Source: Bradyrhizobium canariense
GTDB lineage: Bacteria; Pseudomonadota; Alphaproteobacteria; Rhizobiales; Xanthobacteraceae
DNA length: 64,000 bases
Assembly (NCBI RefSeq): GCF_900105125.1
Contig: NZ_LT629750.1
Coordinates: forward strand, 3,596,001-3,660,000
Reading direction: 5' to 3'
Part shown: piece after piece, positions 10,746 to 19,018 of the stretch
Position numbering within the stretch: the first letter of the stretch is position 1
Layout of the letters: every line of letters starts with the position of its first letter
The notes under the pieces: model-generated
Seen by the model: the letters and a program-made list of their open reading frames with translations, nothing else
The model's database searches: none
Told to the model about the DNA's origin: nothing
Program-made: the position numbers and the translations under genes

Positions 10746-10850
10746 TCAGGACACATCGAAGACGATGGTCAGGACAGGTCGAACACGACGGTCAGGAGAC
10801 GCCAAGAGGCGCTCAGGACACATCGAAGACGATGTCAGGACACGTCAGGG
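10746..10850. repeat. Tandem array of about 22-bp hairpin units after lpxC
   Basis: Four full units and a partial fifth, each starting TCAGGA on the plus strand (10746, 10769, 10792, 10813, 10835). On the minus strand, the transcribed one, each unit reads stem-loop then a spacer ending TCCTGA. Stems differ but pair: CATCG-TCTT-CGATG, GTCG-TGTT-CGAC, GCGCC-TCTT-GGCGT, CATCG-TCTT-CGATG. The last codons of lpxC (GTG TCC TGA) match the repeated spacer, so the array seems to have grown from the lpxC 3' end. Confidence 0.8.
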
Positions 10851-11794
10851 CCGTAGGCCGGAGCGATCATGCCGCCCACCATCCCACTGCCGACTTCGGC
10901 GTAACCGCGCGAGCGGCGCGCCGCCTCGGACTCGATCACGCGCCAGGCGCTGCGGTCGGCCATCAGGGCCGTCAGCACCGCATGGTTGAGCTTGTGTCCG
11001 CCACGCACCGAGCGGTAGGCGCCGAGCAGAGGCAGGCCGGCAAGCGCGAGATCGCCGACAACGTCGAGCACCTTGTGGCGCGCGCATTCGTCGGGATAGC
11101 GCAGCCCTTCGCTGTTGAGCAGGCGGGTCTCGTCGAACACCACCGAATTCTCGAATGACGCACCGAGCGCGAAGCCCGCGCTCCACAGCCGCGCGACGTC
11201 GTTCATGCAGCCGAACGTCCGGGCGCGGGAAATCTCGCGACGGAACCGCTCCGGGCTGAGATCGAGCATGCAGCTCTGACGTCCAATCACCGGGTTGGCG
11301 AAGTCGATCTCGACTTCGGCGCGGAACCCGGCCGCGTAGGGGCGCAACTCACCGAAGGAGTCGCCCATCGCGACCTGCACCGGCTTCAAGACCTGGATGA
11401 AGCGGCGTGCCGCCGATTGCGTAACAACGCCAGCCTGATCGATCGCGGCAACGAACGCCGCGGCGCTGCCGTCCATGATCGGAACTTCCGGACCGTCGAC
11501 TTCGATCGTGGCGTTGTCGACGCCCATGCCGCGCAGCGCTGCGAGCACATGTTCCGCGGTCGAGACCAGCGGACCGTTGCGATCGCCCAGCACCGTGGCG
11601 AATTCAGTTGCAATGACCGATTCTGCAATCGCCTGGACTTCGCGGTCGGAGCCGTCGAGTCCAGTGCGGACAAAAATAAAACCCGCATCGACAGATGCAG
11701 GTCCAATGGTCAGACTTACCGGTAAACCAGAATGAACACCGACGCCCGTTACGGTGGCTTGCGACCGAAGCGTTGTTTGGCGGCTAAATTTCAT
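10835..11794 (-). CDS. lpxC: UDP-3-O-acyl-N-acetylglucosamine deacetylase
   Basis: First committed enzyme of lipid A synthesis, a zinc amidase in the cytoplasm. Family marks: N-terminal KFSRQTTLRSQATVTGVGVH, zinc ligand in TAEHVLAALRGMGVDNA, VDGPEVPIMDGSAAAF, and the C-terminal HKVLDVVGDLALAG with the second zinc His and Asp, plus a later conserved His in RGGHKLNH. Start chosen at the ATG at 11794 (KFSRQTT...), the normal N-terminus, rather than the GTG at 11809. The stop codon lies inside the first unit of the hairpin array. Position after ftsZ is the usual dcw order; a strong hairpin separates them. Confidence 0.96.
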   Translation of the reverse strand: MKFSRQTTLRSQATVTGVGVHSGLPVSLTIGPASVDAGFIFVRTGLDGSDREVQAIAESVIATEFATVLGDRNGPLVSTAEHVLAALRGMGVDNATIEVDGPEVPIMDGSAAAFVAAIDQAGVVTQSAARRFIQVLKPVQVAMGDSFGELRPYAAGFRAEVEIDFANPVIGRQSCMLDLSPERFRREISRARTFGCMNDVARLWSAGFALGASFENSVVFDETRLLNSEGLRYPDECARHKVLDVVGDLALAGLPLLGAYRSVRGGHKLNHAVLTALMADRSAWRVIESEAARRSRGYAEVGSGMVGGMIAPAYGPDVS

Positions 11795-12090
11795 TCCAAG
11801 ATCGCCCACTACCCGACTTAACCAAAGACTGGATCGGCCCGAGTTCCCATGCCGACTCGCCTCAGTATCCCCAAGTCACGGCAGACCATAGCCATTGCCT
11901 TTAAGAGCGCCACTCACGCTTTTTTACGGATTGTTACCCAACCTATGCCGCATTCGAGACAAAGGTTGACCAAATTCCGCCGCGGCTGGAGGCCGCTTCA
12001 AGCGCTTCATCTGACCCCAAAATACATAATTAATCATTTAATATCAGTTGCTTGGGAATCGAGCCAAAGGTCTCGACCATCCCAAAGACA
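11795..12090. other. Intergenic region between ftsZ and lpxC
   Basis: About 300 bases without a convincing gene. It is AT-richer than the surroundings, especially around 12015-12050 (AAATACATAATTAATCATTT), and should carry the lpxC promoter on the minus strand. I could not identify a clear sigma-70 -35/-10 pair. Confidence 0.5.
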
Positions 12091-12119
12091 AAGGCCCCGG
12101 CTGATCTAGCCGGGGCCTT
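12091..12119 (-). terminator. Strong hairpin after ftsZ
   Basis: Perfect 12-bp stem AAGGCCCCGGCT / AGCCGGGGCCTT with a 5-base loop, 27 bases beyond the ftsZ stop. The minus-strand side is followed by TTTGTCTTTGG, a weak T-tract, so it probably ends or attenuates ftsZ transcription before lpxC. Confidence 0.8.
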
Positions 12120-12145
12120 ATCCACAGTCTGGATTGTAACAATTT

Positions 12146-13969
12146 TCAGTTGGTCTGCCGCCGCAGAAAGGCGGGGATATCCAGATGGTCGTCGCCCTGT
12201 GGCGCCGGTGCAACAGGCGCGGGGCGGCCGTGGACGTCCAATCCTTGCGGCGGTGGCCGGCGAGCATACTCCGATACCGGCTCATGAGCCGCGATTTGCT
12301 GGGCGACCGAACGCTGGGGCTTGCGGTCCGGTAGTTGCGGCATCGGCGCCATTGCCGGGCCGGAGGCACGGGCCGCAATCGGCGGCTCGGTCTCCTCGTC
12401 GCGACGGCCGAGGCCGACATTGGCGAGGCGTTGCAGCAACGACATCCGGGTCTTTTGCGGATGTTCCTCCTCGACGTCGCCCCTGGCCTGCCGGATTTCG
12501 TTTTGCGCCGGCATCGGCAGATCTTCGAACTTCGGCATTCGCGGCGCCCGGGCCGGCGCGCGCTCGGCCGCCTGCGGGATGAACGTTTCGGGAGTAGCGA
12601 CCTCACGCACCTCGACTTTCGCGACATCACGATCCGGGAACAATGTCGGCTTTTGCGCGATCGGGCGCACCGTGACATCGCCATAGGACGCAGGCTGCAG
12701 CGGTGCTTGCGCGACCGGATGTGCCGGTTCCGGCGCGACCGCAGCAGCGATGGCGGCGAGCGCCGCCCGTTCGACATTGCCCGCGGGGCGTTGCAGCGCA
12801 GCGGCAGGGGTCGCCTGCGCATGCGCGGGCGCGGCTTGCGCCGGCATCGAGGCTTCCAGCTTCTGGGCGCGCTCGGCCATCCGCGCATTGTCGGCGCGCA
12901 GGCGGGCGGTCAGGTCGGCAAGGCGGGAGTCCGGCGCCGGAGCGGCCGGAGCCGCAGCGTTGCCTGCAGGCGCGGCTGGCGCATTCGTATTGCGCGAGAT
13001 CAGCGCCTGCTCGATGCCGGTGGCGACGACGGAGACGCGGATAATGCCATCGAGGGCTTCGTCGAAGGTGGCGCCGACGATGATGTTGGCGTCCTGATCG
13101 ACTTCCTCGCGAATGCGGGTCGCAGCTTCGTCAACCTCGAACAGCGTCAGGTCCTTGCCGCCGGTGATCGAAATCAACAGGCCGCGGGCGCCCTTCATCG
13201 AGGAATCGTCAATCAGCGGGTTGGCGATCGCAGCCTCGGCCGCGGTCAGCGCGCGCTTCTCGCCGGAGGCTTCGCCGGTGCCCATCATCGCCTTGCCCAT
13301 TTCGCGCATCACGGCGCGGACGTCGGCGAAGTCGAGATTGATCAGGCCTTCCTTGACCATCAGATCGGTGATGCAGGCGACGCCCGAATAGAGCACCTGG
13401 TCGGCCATCGCGAAGGCGTCGGCGAAGGTGGTTTTTTCGTTGGCGACCCGGAACAGGTTCTGGTTCGGGATGATCAAGAGCGTATCGACCACCTTGTGCA
13501 GCTCGAGGATACCCGCCTCGGCGGTGCGCATGCGGCGCGCGCCTTCGAAGTGAAACGGCTTGGTGACGACGCCGACGGTGAGGATGCCCATGTCGCGCGC
13601 GGTCTTGGCGATGACGGGGGCAGCGCCGGTGCCGGTGCCGCCGCCCATGCCGGCGGTGACGAACACCATATTGGCGCCGGAGAGATGGTCGCGGAGTTCG
13701 TCAATGACTTCCTGGGCGGCCGCCGCGCCGACGTCAGGCTGCGAACCGGCGCCGAGGCCCTGGGTGACCTGGGTGCCCATCTGCACGATGCGCTGCGCCT
13801 TGGACATCGTGAGCGCCTGCGCGTCGGTATTGGCGACGACGAAATCGACACCCTGCAGTCCCGCGGTGATCATGTTGTTGACGGCATTGCCGCCGGCTCC
13901 GCCTACGCCGAACACGGTAATCCGCGGCTTCAGCTCGCGAATATCAGGGACGTTGAGATTGATGGTCAT
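12146..13969 (-). CDS. ftsZ: Cell division protein FtsZ, long-linker form
   Basis: Tubulin-like GTPase that forms the cytokinetic ring. [10 protein letters not shown] at 21-30 and the tubulin signature [10 protein letters not shown] at 109-118 mark the nucleotide pocket; the T7 region [11 protein letters not shown] is present. The core ends near residue 320. It is followed by about 270 residues rich in Ala, Pro, Gln and Arg, an intrinsically disordered linker, and the conserved C-terminal peptide DIPAFLRRQ that docks FtsA. At 607 residues it is much longer than E. coli FtsZ (383) but normal for bradyrhizobia. Lies 87 bases after ftsA; the terminator at 12091 follows. Confidence 0.98.
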   Translation of the reverse strand: MTINLNVPDIRELKPRITVFGVGGAGGNAVNNMITAGLQGVDFVVANTDAQALTMSKAQRIVQMGTQVTQGLGAGSQPDVGAAAAQEVIDELRDHLSGANMVFVTAGMGGGTGTGAAPVIAKTARDMGILTVGVVTKPFHFEGARRMRTAEAGILELHKVVDTLLIIPNQNLFRVANEKTTFADAFAMADQVLYSGVACITDLMVKEGLINLDFADVRAVMREMGKAMMGTGEASGEKRALTAAEAAIANPLIDDSSMKGARGLLISITGGKDLTLFEVDEAATRIREEVDQDANIIVGATFDEALDGIIRVSVVATGIEQALISRNTNAPAAPAGNAAAPAAPAPDSRLADLTARLRADNARMAERAQKLEASMPAQAAPAHAQATPAAALQRPAGNVERAALAAIAAAVAPEPAHPVAQAPLQPASYGDVTVRPIAQKPTLFPDRDVAKVEVREVATPETFIPQAAERAPARAPRMPKFEDLPMPAQNEIRQARGDVEEEHPQKTRMSLLQRLANVGLGRRDEETEPPIAARASGPAMAPMPQLPDRKPQRSVAQQIAAHEPVSEYARRPPPQGLDVHGRPAPVAPAPQGDDHLDIPAFLRRQTN

Positions 13970-14056
13970 GATTGCCTCTCGATTACGCGCGCGTTGGTCG
14001 CCCCGGCCGGCGGCCGCGGGAGTTGGTGGAAGTCCGGTGGGTGCGGAAAAGATTCA

Positions 14057-15379
14057 TCAGAAGCCCTCGCGAAGCCATCGTCCGACCTTTCCGAAATAGC
14101 CGTCAGTCCCTGTCTTGAGCTGCCGCGTATGCCGCGGTTCGACGTGTTCAAGATGAGCGTATTGCGGATAGACCAGCAGGCCCGAGGGCACCGCGAATGA
14201 CGCGCTCTTCGCCTCGTTGGGCAGCCGGCCAAAGCCGAGCGGACGGCCGATGCGCACCGGGCGGCCGAGGACCCGGGTTGCAAGTTCGAGGGTTCCGGTG
14301 AGCTGCGAGGCGCCGCCGCTCAATACAACCCGCGCCTTTGGCTCCGCCGCAAAGGGAGAATCCGCCAGGCGGTCCCGAACCATTTCAAAAATCTCCTCGG
14401 CGCGGTGCCGAACAATATTCGCAATCGTGGCGCGGGATATGATCTGTGGAAGATCGCGCTCATTGTCGCCGGCCGTTGGCACGGACATCAATTCGCGCGC
14501 ATCAGACCCGCCGGTCAGCACGGTGCCATATAACGTCTTGATTCGCTCGGCATCCGCAATGCATGCGCTGATGCCGCGCGCAAGATCCATGGTGATGTGC
14601 TGGCCGCCCAGCGCGAAACCGCTGGCATGCACAAAGCGCCCGCCGCAATAGATCGCGATCGTGGTGGTTCCCGCCCCCATCTCCACCACGGCGGCGCCGA
14701 TATCGGCCTCGTCGTCGGTCAGGACCGACAGGCCGGCCACGTAGGGAGCCGCCGCCATGGCCTCGACATTGAGATGGCAGCGTTCGACCACCAGCATCAG
14801 ATTCTTGGCGACCGTCGCGTCCGACGTGACGACGTTCATGTCGACGCCGAACTGCCGCGCCACCATGCCACGGGGATCGCGAACGCCCTTGACGCCGTCG
14901 AGCGCGTAGCTGACCGGCAGCGCGTGCAGCACCGTGCGGCCCTCGCCGGTCGCGTGGCGCATGCCGGCCGAGGTGATCCGGCTGACATCGGCCGGCGTAA
15001 CCGCGCCGCCCTTGACGTCGGCCGCGGCCTCGATCAGCTGGCCCTGCAGCCTTCCCGCCGACACCGACAACAGAACCGATTCAACCCGGACCTTGGCCAT
15101 GCGCTCGGCCAGCGCCACGGTGTGACGCACGGCCTGTTCGCATTCGGCGAGATCGACCACGGCACCCGCCTTGACGCCGCGCGACTGGATCTGGCTGTAG
15201 CCGATCAACTCGACGGCATGGCTGCGGCCGCGCAGCGCCTCGTTCGGCGGGCATGGCTTCAGCCGCGCGATCATGCAGGCGATCTTGCTGGTGCCGATGT
15301 CGAGCGACGCCACCAGCGCGGTGCGCTTCTGCGACATCGGCCGCGTCTTCGGCGTCTGGTTGCGGTTAAGGCCGGTCAT
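14057..15379 (-). CDS. ftsA: Cell division protein FtsA
   Basis: Actin-like ATPase that ties FtsZ filaments to the membrane and recruits later divisome proteins. ASLDIGTSKIACMIARLKP near the N-terminus is the phosphate-1 motif; VVEMGAGTTTIAIYCGG is phosphate-2; VVLSGGASQLTG is the adenosine motif. The C-terminal residues YFGKVGRWLREGF form the amphipathic membrane-targeting helix. At 440 residues the length is typical. Its ATG overlaps the ftsQ stop (ATGA), so translation is coupled to ftsQ. Confidence 0.98.
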   Translation of the reverse strand: MTGLNRNQTPKTRPMSQKRTALVASLDIGTSKIACMIARLKPCPPNEALRGRSHAVELIGYSQIQSRGVKAGAVVDLAECEQAVRHTVALAERMAKVRVESVLLSVSAGRLQGQLIEAAADVKGGAVTPADVSRITSAGMRHATGEGRTVLHALPVSYALDGVKGVRDPRGMVARQFGVDMNVVTSDATVAKNLMLVVERCHLNVEAMAAAPYVAGLSVLTDDEADIGAAVVEMGAGTTTIAIYCGGRFVHASGFALGGQHITMDLARGISACIADAERIKTLYGTVLTGGSDARELMSVPTAGDNERDLPQIISRATIANIVRHRAEEIFEMVRDRLADSPFAAEPKARVVLSGGASQLTGTLELATRVLGRPVRIGRPLGFGRLPNEAKSASFAVPSGLLVYPQYAHLEHVEPRHTRQLKTGTDGYFGKVGRWLREGF

Positions 15380-16359
15380 GCATCACCGGCTTTCTTCTTC
15401 GGCTTTTTGTCCTTGAACAGTTCTTCGCGGGCCTTGGCGGCGTCATCGGACAATTGCACCGTCAGCCGGTCCGGCAGGCGCATATCGACGGCGACAATGT
15501 CGCGCGAGAACAGTCTGTCCTCCTGGTCGAGTTTGCTCAATTCCGCCAGTGCGTTGCCGACGTCGTTTTCCGGCAGCCGGATGTCGAGGCCATCCTTGAG
15601 CCGCAGATTCCAGCGCCGCTCGCCGACGAAAATCGCGGCCTTGGTCACCGACAGTACCTGCGGATAACGATCGAGCAGCGCCAGGAAATCCTTGGCGCGG
15701 GTTTCGGCGCCCTCGCCGACCACCAGCGGCAGCGCCAGGAAGCGCCGCGCCACGTAAGGCTCCAGCACCGCACCGTCATCGGCAATCACGGCGAGGCGGC
15801 CATCGAGCTGCCACAGCGCAAACGCCGAGCGCTCGACGATGTTGATCTGGAGCTGGCCGGGATAAAACTTCAGCACCGTCGCGTCCGCGATCCAGGGATT
15901 GCCTTTCAGCTTGCTGCGGACCGCGTCGGCGTCGAGGAACAACAGCGACGAGCGGCCATTAACGCCGCCGCTCGCGAGCACTTCGTCCTGGGTCAATTGC
16001 TTGCGGCCATTGATGACGACCGTCTTGATGCGGAAGCCGGCGGAATTGGCCAGCGCGTTGCGGGTGTCGCTCAAAGCCGCGGTCAATTCGTCGACATGGC
16101 CGCCTTTGACGATGCCGAGGCCGGCGCTGCCAAACAGGATCAGAACGGTCGCGGCAACGCCGACGCGATTCGGCAGATAGCGCTCGACGAACATGATCAG
16201 GCGATGCGGATCTCGCTCGCGGGTACGCGGCTCGGCGGGCGCACGACGGCGGCCGAACCACTCGCGCAACAGCACGGCCGCGCCAATGGCGGCCGCTCTC
16301 AGATCAGCTTGGGGCCTCGGCGATCTCTGCGATCGAGCGAGGCGTCCTGCACCATCCAT
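15376..16359 (-). CDS. ftsQ: Cell division protein FtsQ
   Basis: Bitopic inner-membrane divisome protein linking FtsA/FtsZ to FtsL/B and FtsWI. A basic, Arg-rich cytoplasmic part (1-70) is followed by one membrane segment (VGVAATVLILFGSAGLGIV, about 72-90), a POTRA domain beginning FRIKTVVINGRKQLTQDEVL, and an FtsQ domain containing PWIADATVLKFYPGQLQINI. The C-terminus is Lys-rich (KDKKPKKKAGDA). The start at 16359 lies inside the remnant of ddlB, as expected from the ancestral overlap of the two genes. ATGA overlap with ftsA. Confidence 0.96.
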   Translation of the reverse strand: MDGAGRLARSQRSPRPQADLRAAAIGAAVLLREWFGRRRAPAEPRTRERDPHRLIMFVERYLPNRVGVAATVLILFGSAGLGIVKGGHVDELTAALSDTRNALANSAGFRIKTVVINGRKQLTQDEVLASGGVNGRSSLLFLDADAVRSKLKGNPWIADATVLKFYPGQLQINIVERSAFALWQLDGRLAVIADDGAVLEPYVARRFLALPLVVGEGAETRAKDFLALLDRYPQVLSVTKAAIFVGERRWNLRLKDGLDIRLPENDVGNALAELSKLDQEDRLFSRDIVAVDMRLPDRLTVQLSDDAAKAREELFKDKKPKKKAGDA

Positions 16360-16551
16360 TGCACAAGCTCGTCAAATGTTGTGCCCGCAAAAAAACTTGC
16401 GGGCCTGGCACAGGTGACGTCTCGGTCGTGCCGGGCTGGGTGTTGACCTCGAGGCACCAGAAGCCCCAGTCCCTCGATGCGGTCGTCGAAGCGGAAATCC
16501 GCGACAGCTCACGCCCCGGCAGCCAAGCGCCACACGCGCCGCCAGCGTTAA
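16299..16551 (-). pseudogene. ddlB: Remnant of canonical ddlB (C-terminal part, frameshifted)
   Basis: Minus-strand reading between ddl and ftsQ gives D-Ala-D-Ala ligase C-terminal sequence in pieces: LTLAARVALGCRGVS (from 16551), then in another frame ADFRFDDRIEGLG, then WCLEVNTQPGTTETSPVP, then FFAGTTFDELVQWMVQDAS running to a stop at 16299 inside ftsQ. DFRFDD and LEVNTQPG are the ligase magnesium and substrate motifs. At least three frame changes separate the pieces and about the first two thirds of the gene is gone, so it cannot make a working enzyme. It retains the ancestral overlap with ftsQ. Confidence 0.85.
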
Positions 16552-16720
16552 CCTTCGGCCTTCCTGGTAAACAAAAGGTAAATGCGGTTCAGGCAGGGCG
16601 CGATTTGATCAGCCCTGTGAGTAGTTTGTTTAATATTCGTGAAGTTTTTACCAATGGAACCCGCTCGGCCCCCCGATCGGTTCCAAACCGACAACCAATG
16701 CGGTGAATATCTTCCAGAAA

Positions 16721-17713
16721 CTATTTTTGCGTGTGTCTCGTCGCCAGCGTGATCTGGTCGCGCAGGAAATCGGCGAATTCGATCCCTTCCGCCTTCAGCG
16801 CCTTCGGATAAAGCGAAGCCTTGGTCAAACCGGGAAGCGTATTGGTTTCGAGATAGATCGGCCCTTTTCCCGAGACGATGAAGTCGGAACGGGAATAGCC
16901 GCGGCACGACAGCGCGTGGTGGGCCTTGAGCGCCTGCTGCATGATTTCAGCCGATATCTCGGGCGTGAAGCGTCCGGGACAAATTTCCTGCGTCGCTTTC
17001 GCCAGATATTTCGCCGTGTAGTCGAAGCCGCCATCGGCCGGAACGATCTCGATCGGCGGCAGCGCCACCACCGAACCGTCGAGCTTTTCCAGCACGCCGC
17101 AGGTCGCTTCCACGCCGGCGACGAACGGTTCGATCAGATAGTCTTCGGTCTTGGCCGCATTGCGGACCGCGACGAGATCCTGCTTGGCATTGACGAAGAT
17201 CAGGCCGTAGCTCGATCCATCCTTGACCGGCTTGGCAATCAGCCTGCCATATTCGGCCAGCGCCCGCTCGGCATCGGGCAGCGCCACGCCGGGCGTCGTC
17301 TTCACCCCCGCAATCACAGCGAAGCGCTTGGCGGCCACCTTGTCGAAGGCAAGATGCGACGAAGCGGAGCCGGAACCGGTGAACGGAATTCCGCGCATTT
17401 CGCACATGGCCTGGAGTTCGCCGTTTTCCGCGGTGCCGCCGTGCAAGCCCAGCACCAGCAGCCGGTTCTCGATCTGCGCCCTGTCAAGCGCGCGTTCGAT
17501 GAGGCCTAGGCTCGGCGTATCCGGCTTGAGCGGCTCCTCGAACGGCCGCGCATGATTGAGAAGCGTTTTGGACGCGGTTTCATGCACGCTGTCATCGGCA
17601 TCCCAGAACCACAGATCGGCTTCTGGCAAAGCAGAATGAAGCGCCTGGGCGCTCGCCACCGACACCAGGCGCTCTTTATTCGTGCCGCCGAAAAGAATGG
17701 TGATCCGCATCAT
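16721..17713 (-). CDS. ddl: D-alanine--D-alanine ligase family protein (divergent)
   Basis: ATP-grasp enzyme expected to join two D-alanines for the peptidoglycan stem peptide. Motifs are recognisable but off-consensus: ITILFGGTNKERLVSVASAQ at the N-terminus, LGLHGGTAENGELQ (consensus HGGxGEDG), KPVKDGSSYG, YTAKY, and SRSDFIV plus YLETNTLPGLTKAS near the C-terminus (magnesium and substrate site). The start is one of two adjacent ATGs at 17713/17710; the frame upstream runs into a repeat. With canonical ddlB decayed next door, this is the only Ddl candidate in the cluster. Another ligase elsewhere in the genome is possible. Confidence 0.85.
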   Translation of the reverse strand: MMRITILFGGTNKERLVSVASAQALHSALPEADLWFWDADDSVHETASKTLLNHARPFEEPLKPDTPSLGLIERALDRAQIENRLLVLGLHGGTAENGELQAMCEMRGIPFTGSGSASSHLAFDKVAAKRFAVIAGVKTTPGVALPDAERALAEYGRLIAKPVKDGSSYGLIFVNAKQDLVAVRNAAKTEDYLIEPFVAGVEATCGVLEKLDGSVVALPPIEIVPADGGFDYTAKYLAKATQEICPGRFTPEISAEIMQQALKAHHALSCRGYSRSDFIVSGKGPIYLETNTLPGLTKASLYPKALKAEGIEFADFLRDQITLATRHTQK

Positions 17714-17738
17714 TTCGTTCCGCTGGTCCATCTCTTTC

Positions 17739-17857
17739 GTCATTCCGGGATGTGCCGGAGGCACAGACCCGGAATCTTCTTTGCAGACAATCTCGGGATT
17801 CCCCGATGTGCAATTGCACATCTGAGGTTCGCGCGTTCGGGCGCGCCCCGGGATGAC
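17739..17857. repeat. Dispersed palindromic repeat, copy E (murB-ddl gap)
   Basis: Starts GTCATTCCGGGATG, ends CCCGGGATGAC; longer than other copies because the central dyad has extra bases. It fills nearly all of the gap between the murB stop (17860) and the ddl start (17713). Confidence 0.8.
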
Positions 17858-17859
17858 AA

Positions 17860-18780
17860 CTATGCCGGAATCCCGATCCGCTTGATTTCCCAGTGTAGCT
17901 CAATTCCGGAATTTTCCTTCACCCGCGCGCGGACGGTCTCTCCAAGCATTTCAATATCATGCCCGGTCGCGCTGCCAGTGTTGATCAGGAAATTGCAGTG
18001 CATTTCCGACACTTGTGCGCCGCCGACACGCAAGCCGCGACAGCCCGCCGCGTCGATCAGTTTCCACGCGCTGTTGTCGGGCGGATTCTTGAAGGTCGAG
18101 CCGCCGGTTTTTTCCCGGATCGGCTGCGCGGTTTCGCGATGGCTTTGCACCTCGGCCATCCGCTCACGAATCACTTCCGGCGCGGTGATCGGGCCACGAA
18201 AGCGTGCGGCCGTAAAAATGATCGAGGGATCGACACCGTTGTTGCGATAAACGAATTTCATCTGCGCATTTGTGAACCGGCGCTTGCTGCCGTCGCGGCC
18301 GACGCCCGACGCCTCGATCAGGACATCCCTGGTCTCGCTGCCATTGGCGCCGGCGTTCATGCGCAGCGCGCCGCCGATGGTGCCGGGAATGCCAAAGAAA
18401 AACTCCAGCCCGCCGATATTGGCCGCCGCCGCCGTCTCGGCCACGCGCTTGTCGAGCGCGGCAGTCCCGGCGCTGACGATATCGCCGTCGGCGCTGGTCT
18501 CGCCGAACGCACGCGGTGACAACCGGATCACCACGCCCGGCATGCCGCCGTCGCGCACAATCAAATTGGAACCGACACCAACGACATACACTGGAAGTTC
18601 GTCCGGCAAGTGCTTGAGGAAATAAGCAAGATCGTCTTCATCCGACGGCGTGAACAATATCTGCGCCGGGCCGCCGACCCGAAACCATGTCAGCTCGGCG
18701 AGCGACTGATTTGCGAGCAGCCGCCCGCGCAACTCCGGCATCGCGGCTTTGAGGTCGGGCGTGATGTCGGGAAAGGTCAT
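17860..18780 (-). CDS. murB: UDP-N-acetylenolpyruvoylglucosamine reductase
   Basis: FAD enzyme that reduces enolpyruvyl-UDP-GlcNAc to UDP-MurNAc with NADPH. FAD-binding marks: [19 protein letters not shown] near residue 35, [20 protein letters not shown], and [29 protein letters not shown] includes the catalytic Ser of type I MurB, followed by [21 protein letters not shown]. Start chosen at ATG 18780 ([13 protein letters not shown]) rather than 18798. Spacing from murC is about 240 bases because a repeat sits between them; normally these genes nearly touch. Confidence 0.97.
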   Translation of the reverse strand: MTFPDITPDLKAAMPELRGRLLANQSLAELTWFRVGGPAQILFTPSDEDDLAYFLKHLPDELPVYVVGVGSNLIVRDGGMPGVVIRLSPRAFGETSADGDIVSAGTAALDKRVAETAAAANIGGLEFFFGIPGTIGGALRMNAGANGSETRDVLIEASGVGRDGSKRRFTNAQMKFVYRNNGVDPSIIFTAARFRGPITAPEVIRERMAEVQSHRETAQPIREKTGGSTFKNPPDNSAWKLIDAAGCRGLRVGGAQVSEMHCNFLINTGSATGHDIEMLGETVRARVKENSGIELHWEIKRIGIPA

Positions 18781-18803
18781 GTCGCCGCCACGAGGCACAG
18801 TCG

Positions 18804-18968
18804 GCCCTCTCCCCCCTTGCGGGGGAGAGTTGGAGAGGGGGGTACCACGAACTCCGGCGTCTGCGGCTTACCCCCCGCCCTAACCCTCCCCCAACGCAAG
18901 TCGGGCCTGCCCGACTTGCTTAAGATTAAAATGCGCAACCGAGGTAGACCTCGGTTGCGGGGGGGAGG
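18804..18968. repeat. CTCTCCCCC-type palindromic repeat (murC-murB gap)
   Basis: Begins CCCTCTCCCCCCTTGCGGGG and ends GGTTGCGGGGGGGAGGG, with internal dyads such as CAAGTCGGGCCTGCCCGACTTG and AACCGAGGTAGACCTCGGTT (each counted as separate short arms). It belongs to a different family from the GTCATTCCGGG repeats; a relative lies at 61519-61657. Confidence 0.75.
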
Positions 18969-19018
18969 GAATGGCGAAAGTAAGCCCGGCCACGACAAGC
19001 TTGAAAACCGAGCAGCCA

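Noticed and set aside
10746..10850. CRISPR-like array after lpxC
   Set aside because: The units repeat over their full length with no unique spacers and there are no cas genes; it is a tandem hairpin array.
10705..11158. Plus-strand open frames across the lpxC 3' region
   Set aside because: They are antisense to lpxC and pass through the hairpin repeats; no ribosome binding site and no domain.
12335..14200. Long plus-strand open frame (621 codons) opposite ftsZ and ftsA
   Set aside because: It is the antisense shadow of ftsZ and ftsA, which have complete motifs; its translation is Arg/Gly/His-rich with no known domain.
16655..16685. GGAAC...CGGT as an EcfG promoter near ddl
   Set aside because: The -10 part is CGGT, not CGTT, and the sequence is a GGAACC/GGTTCC dyad.
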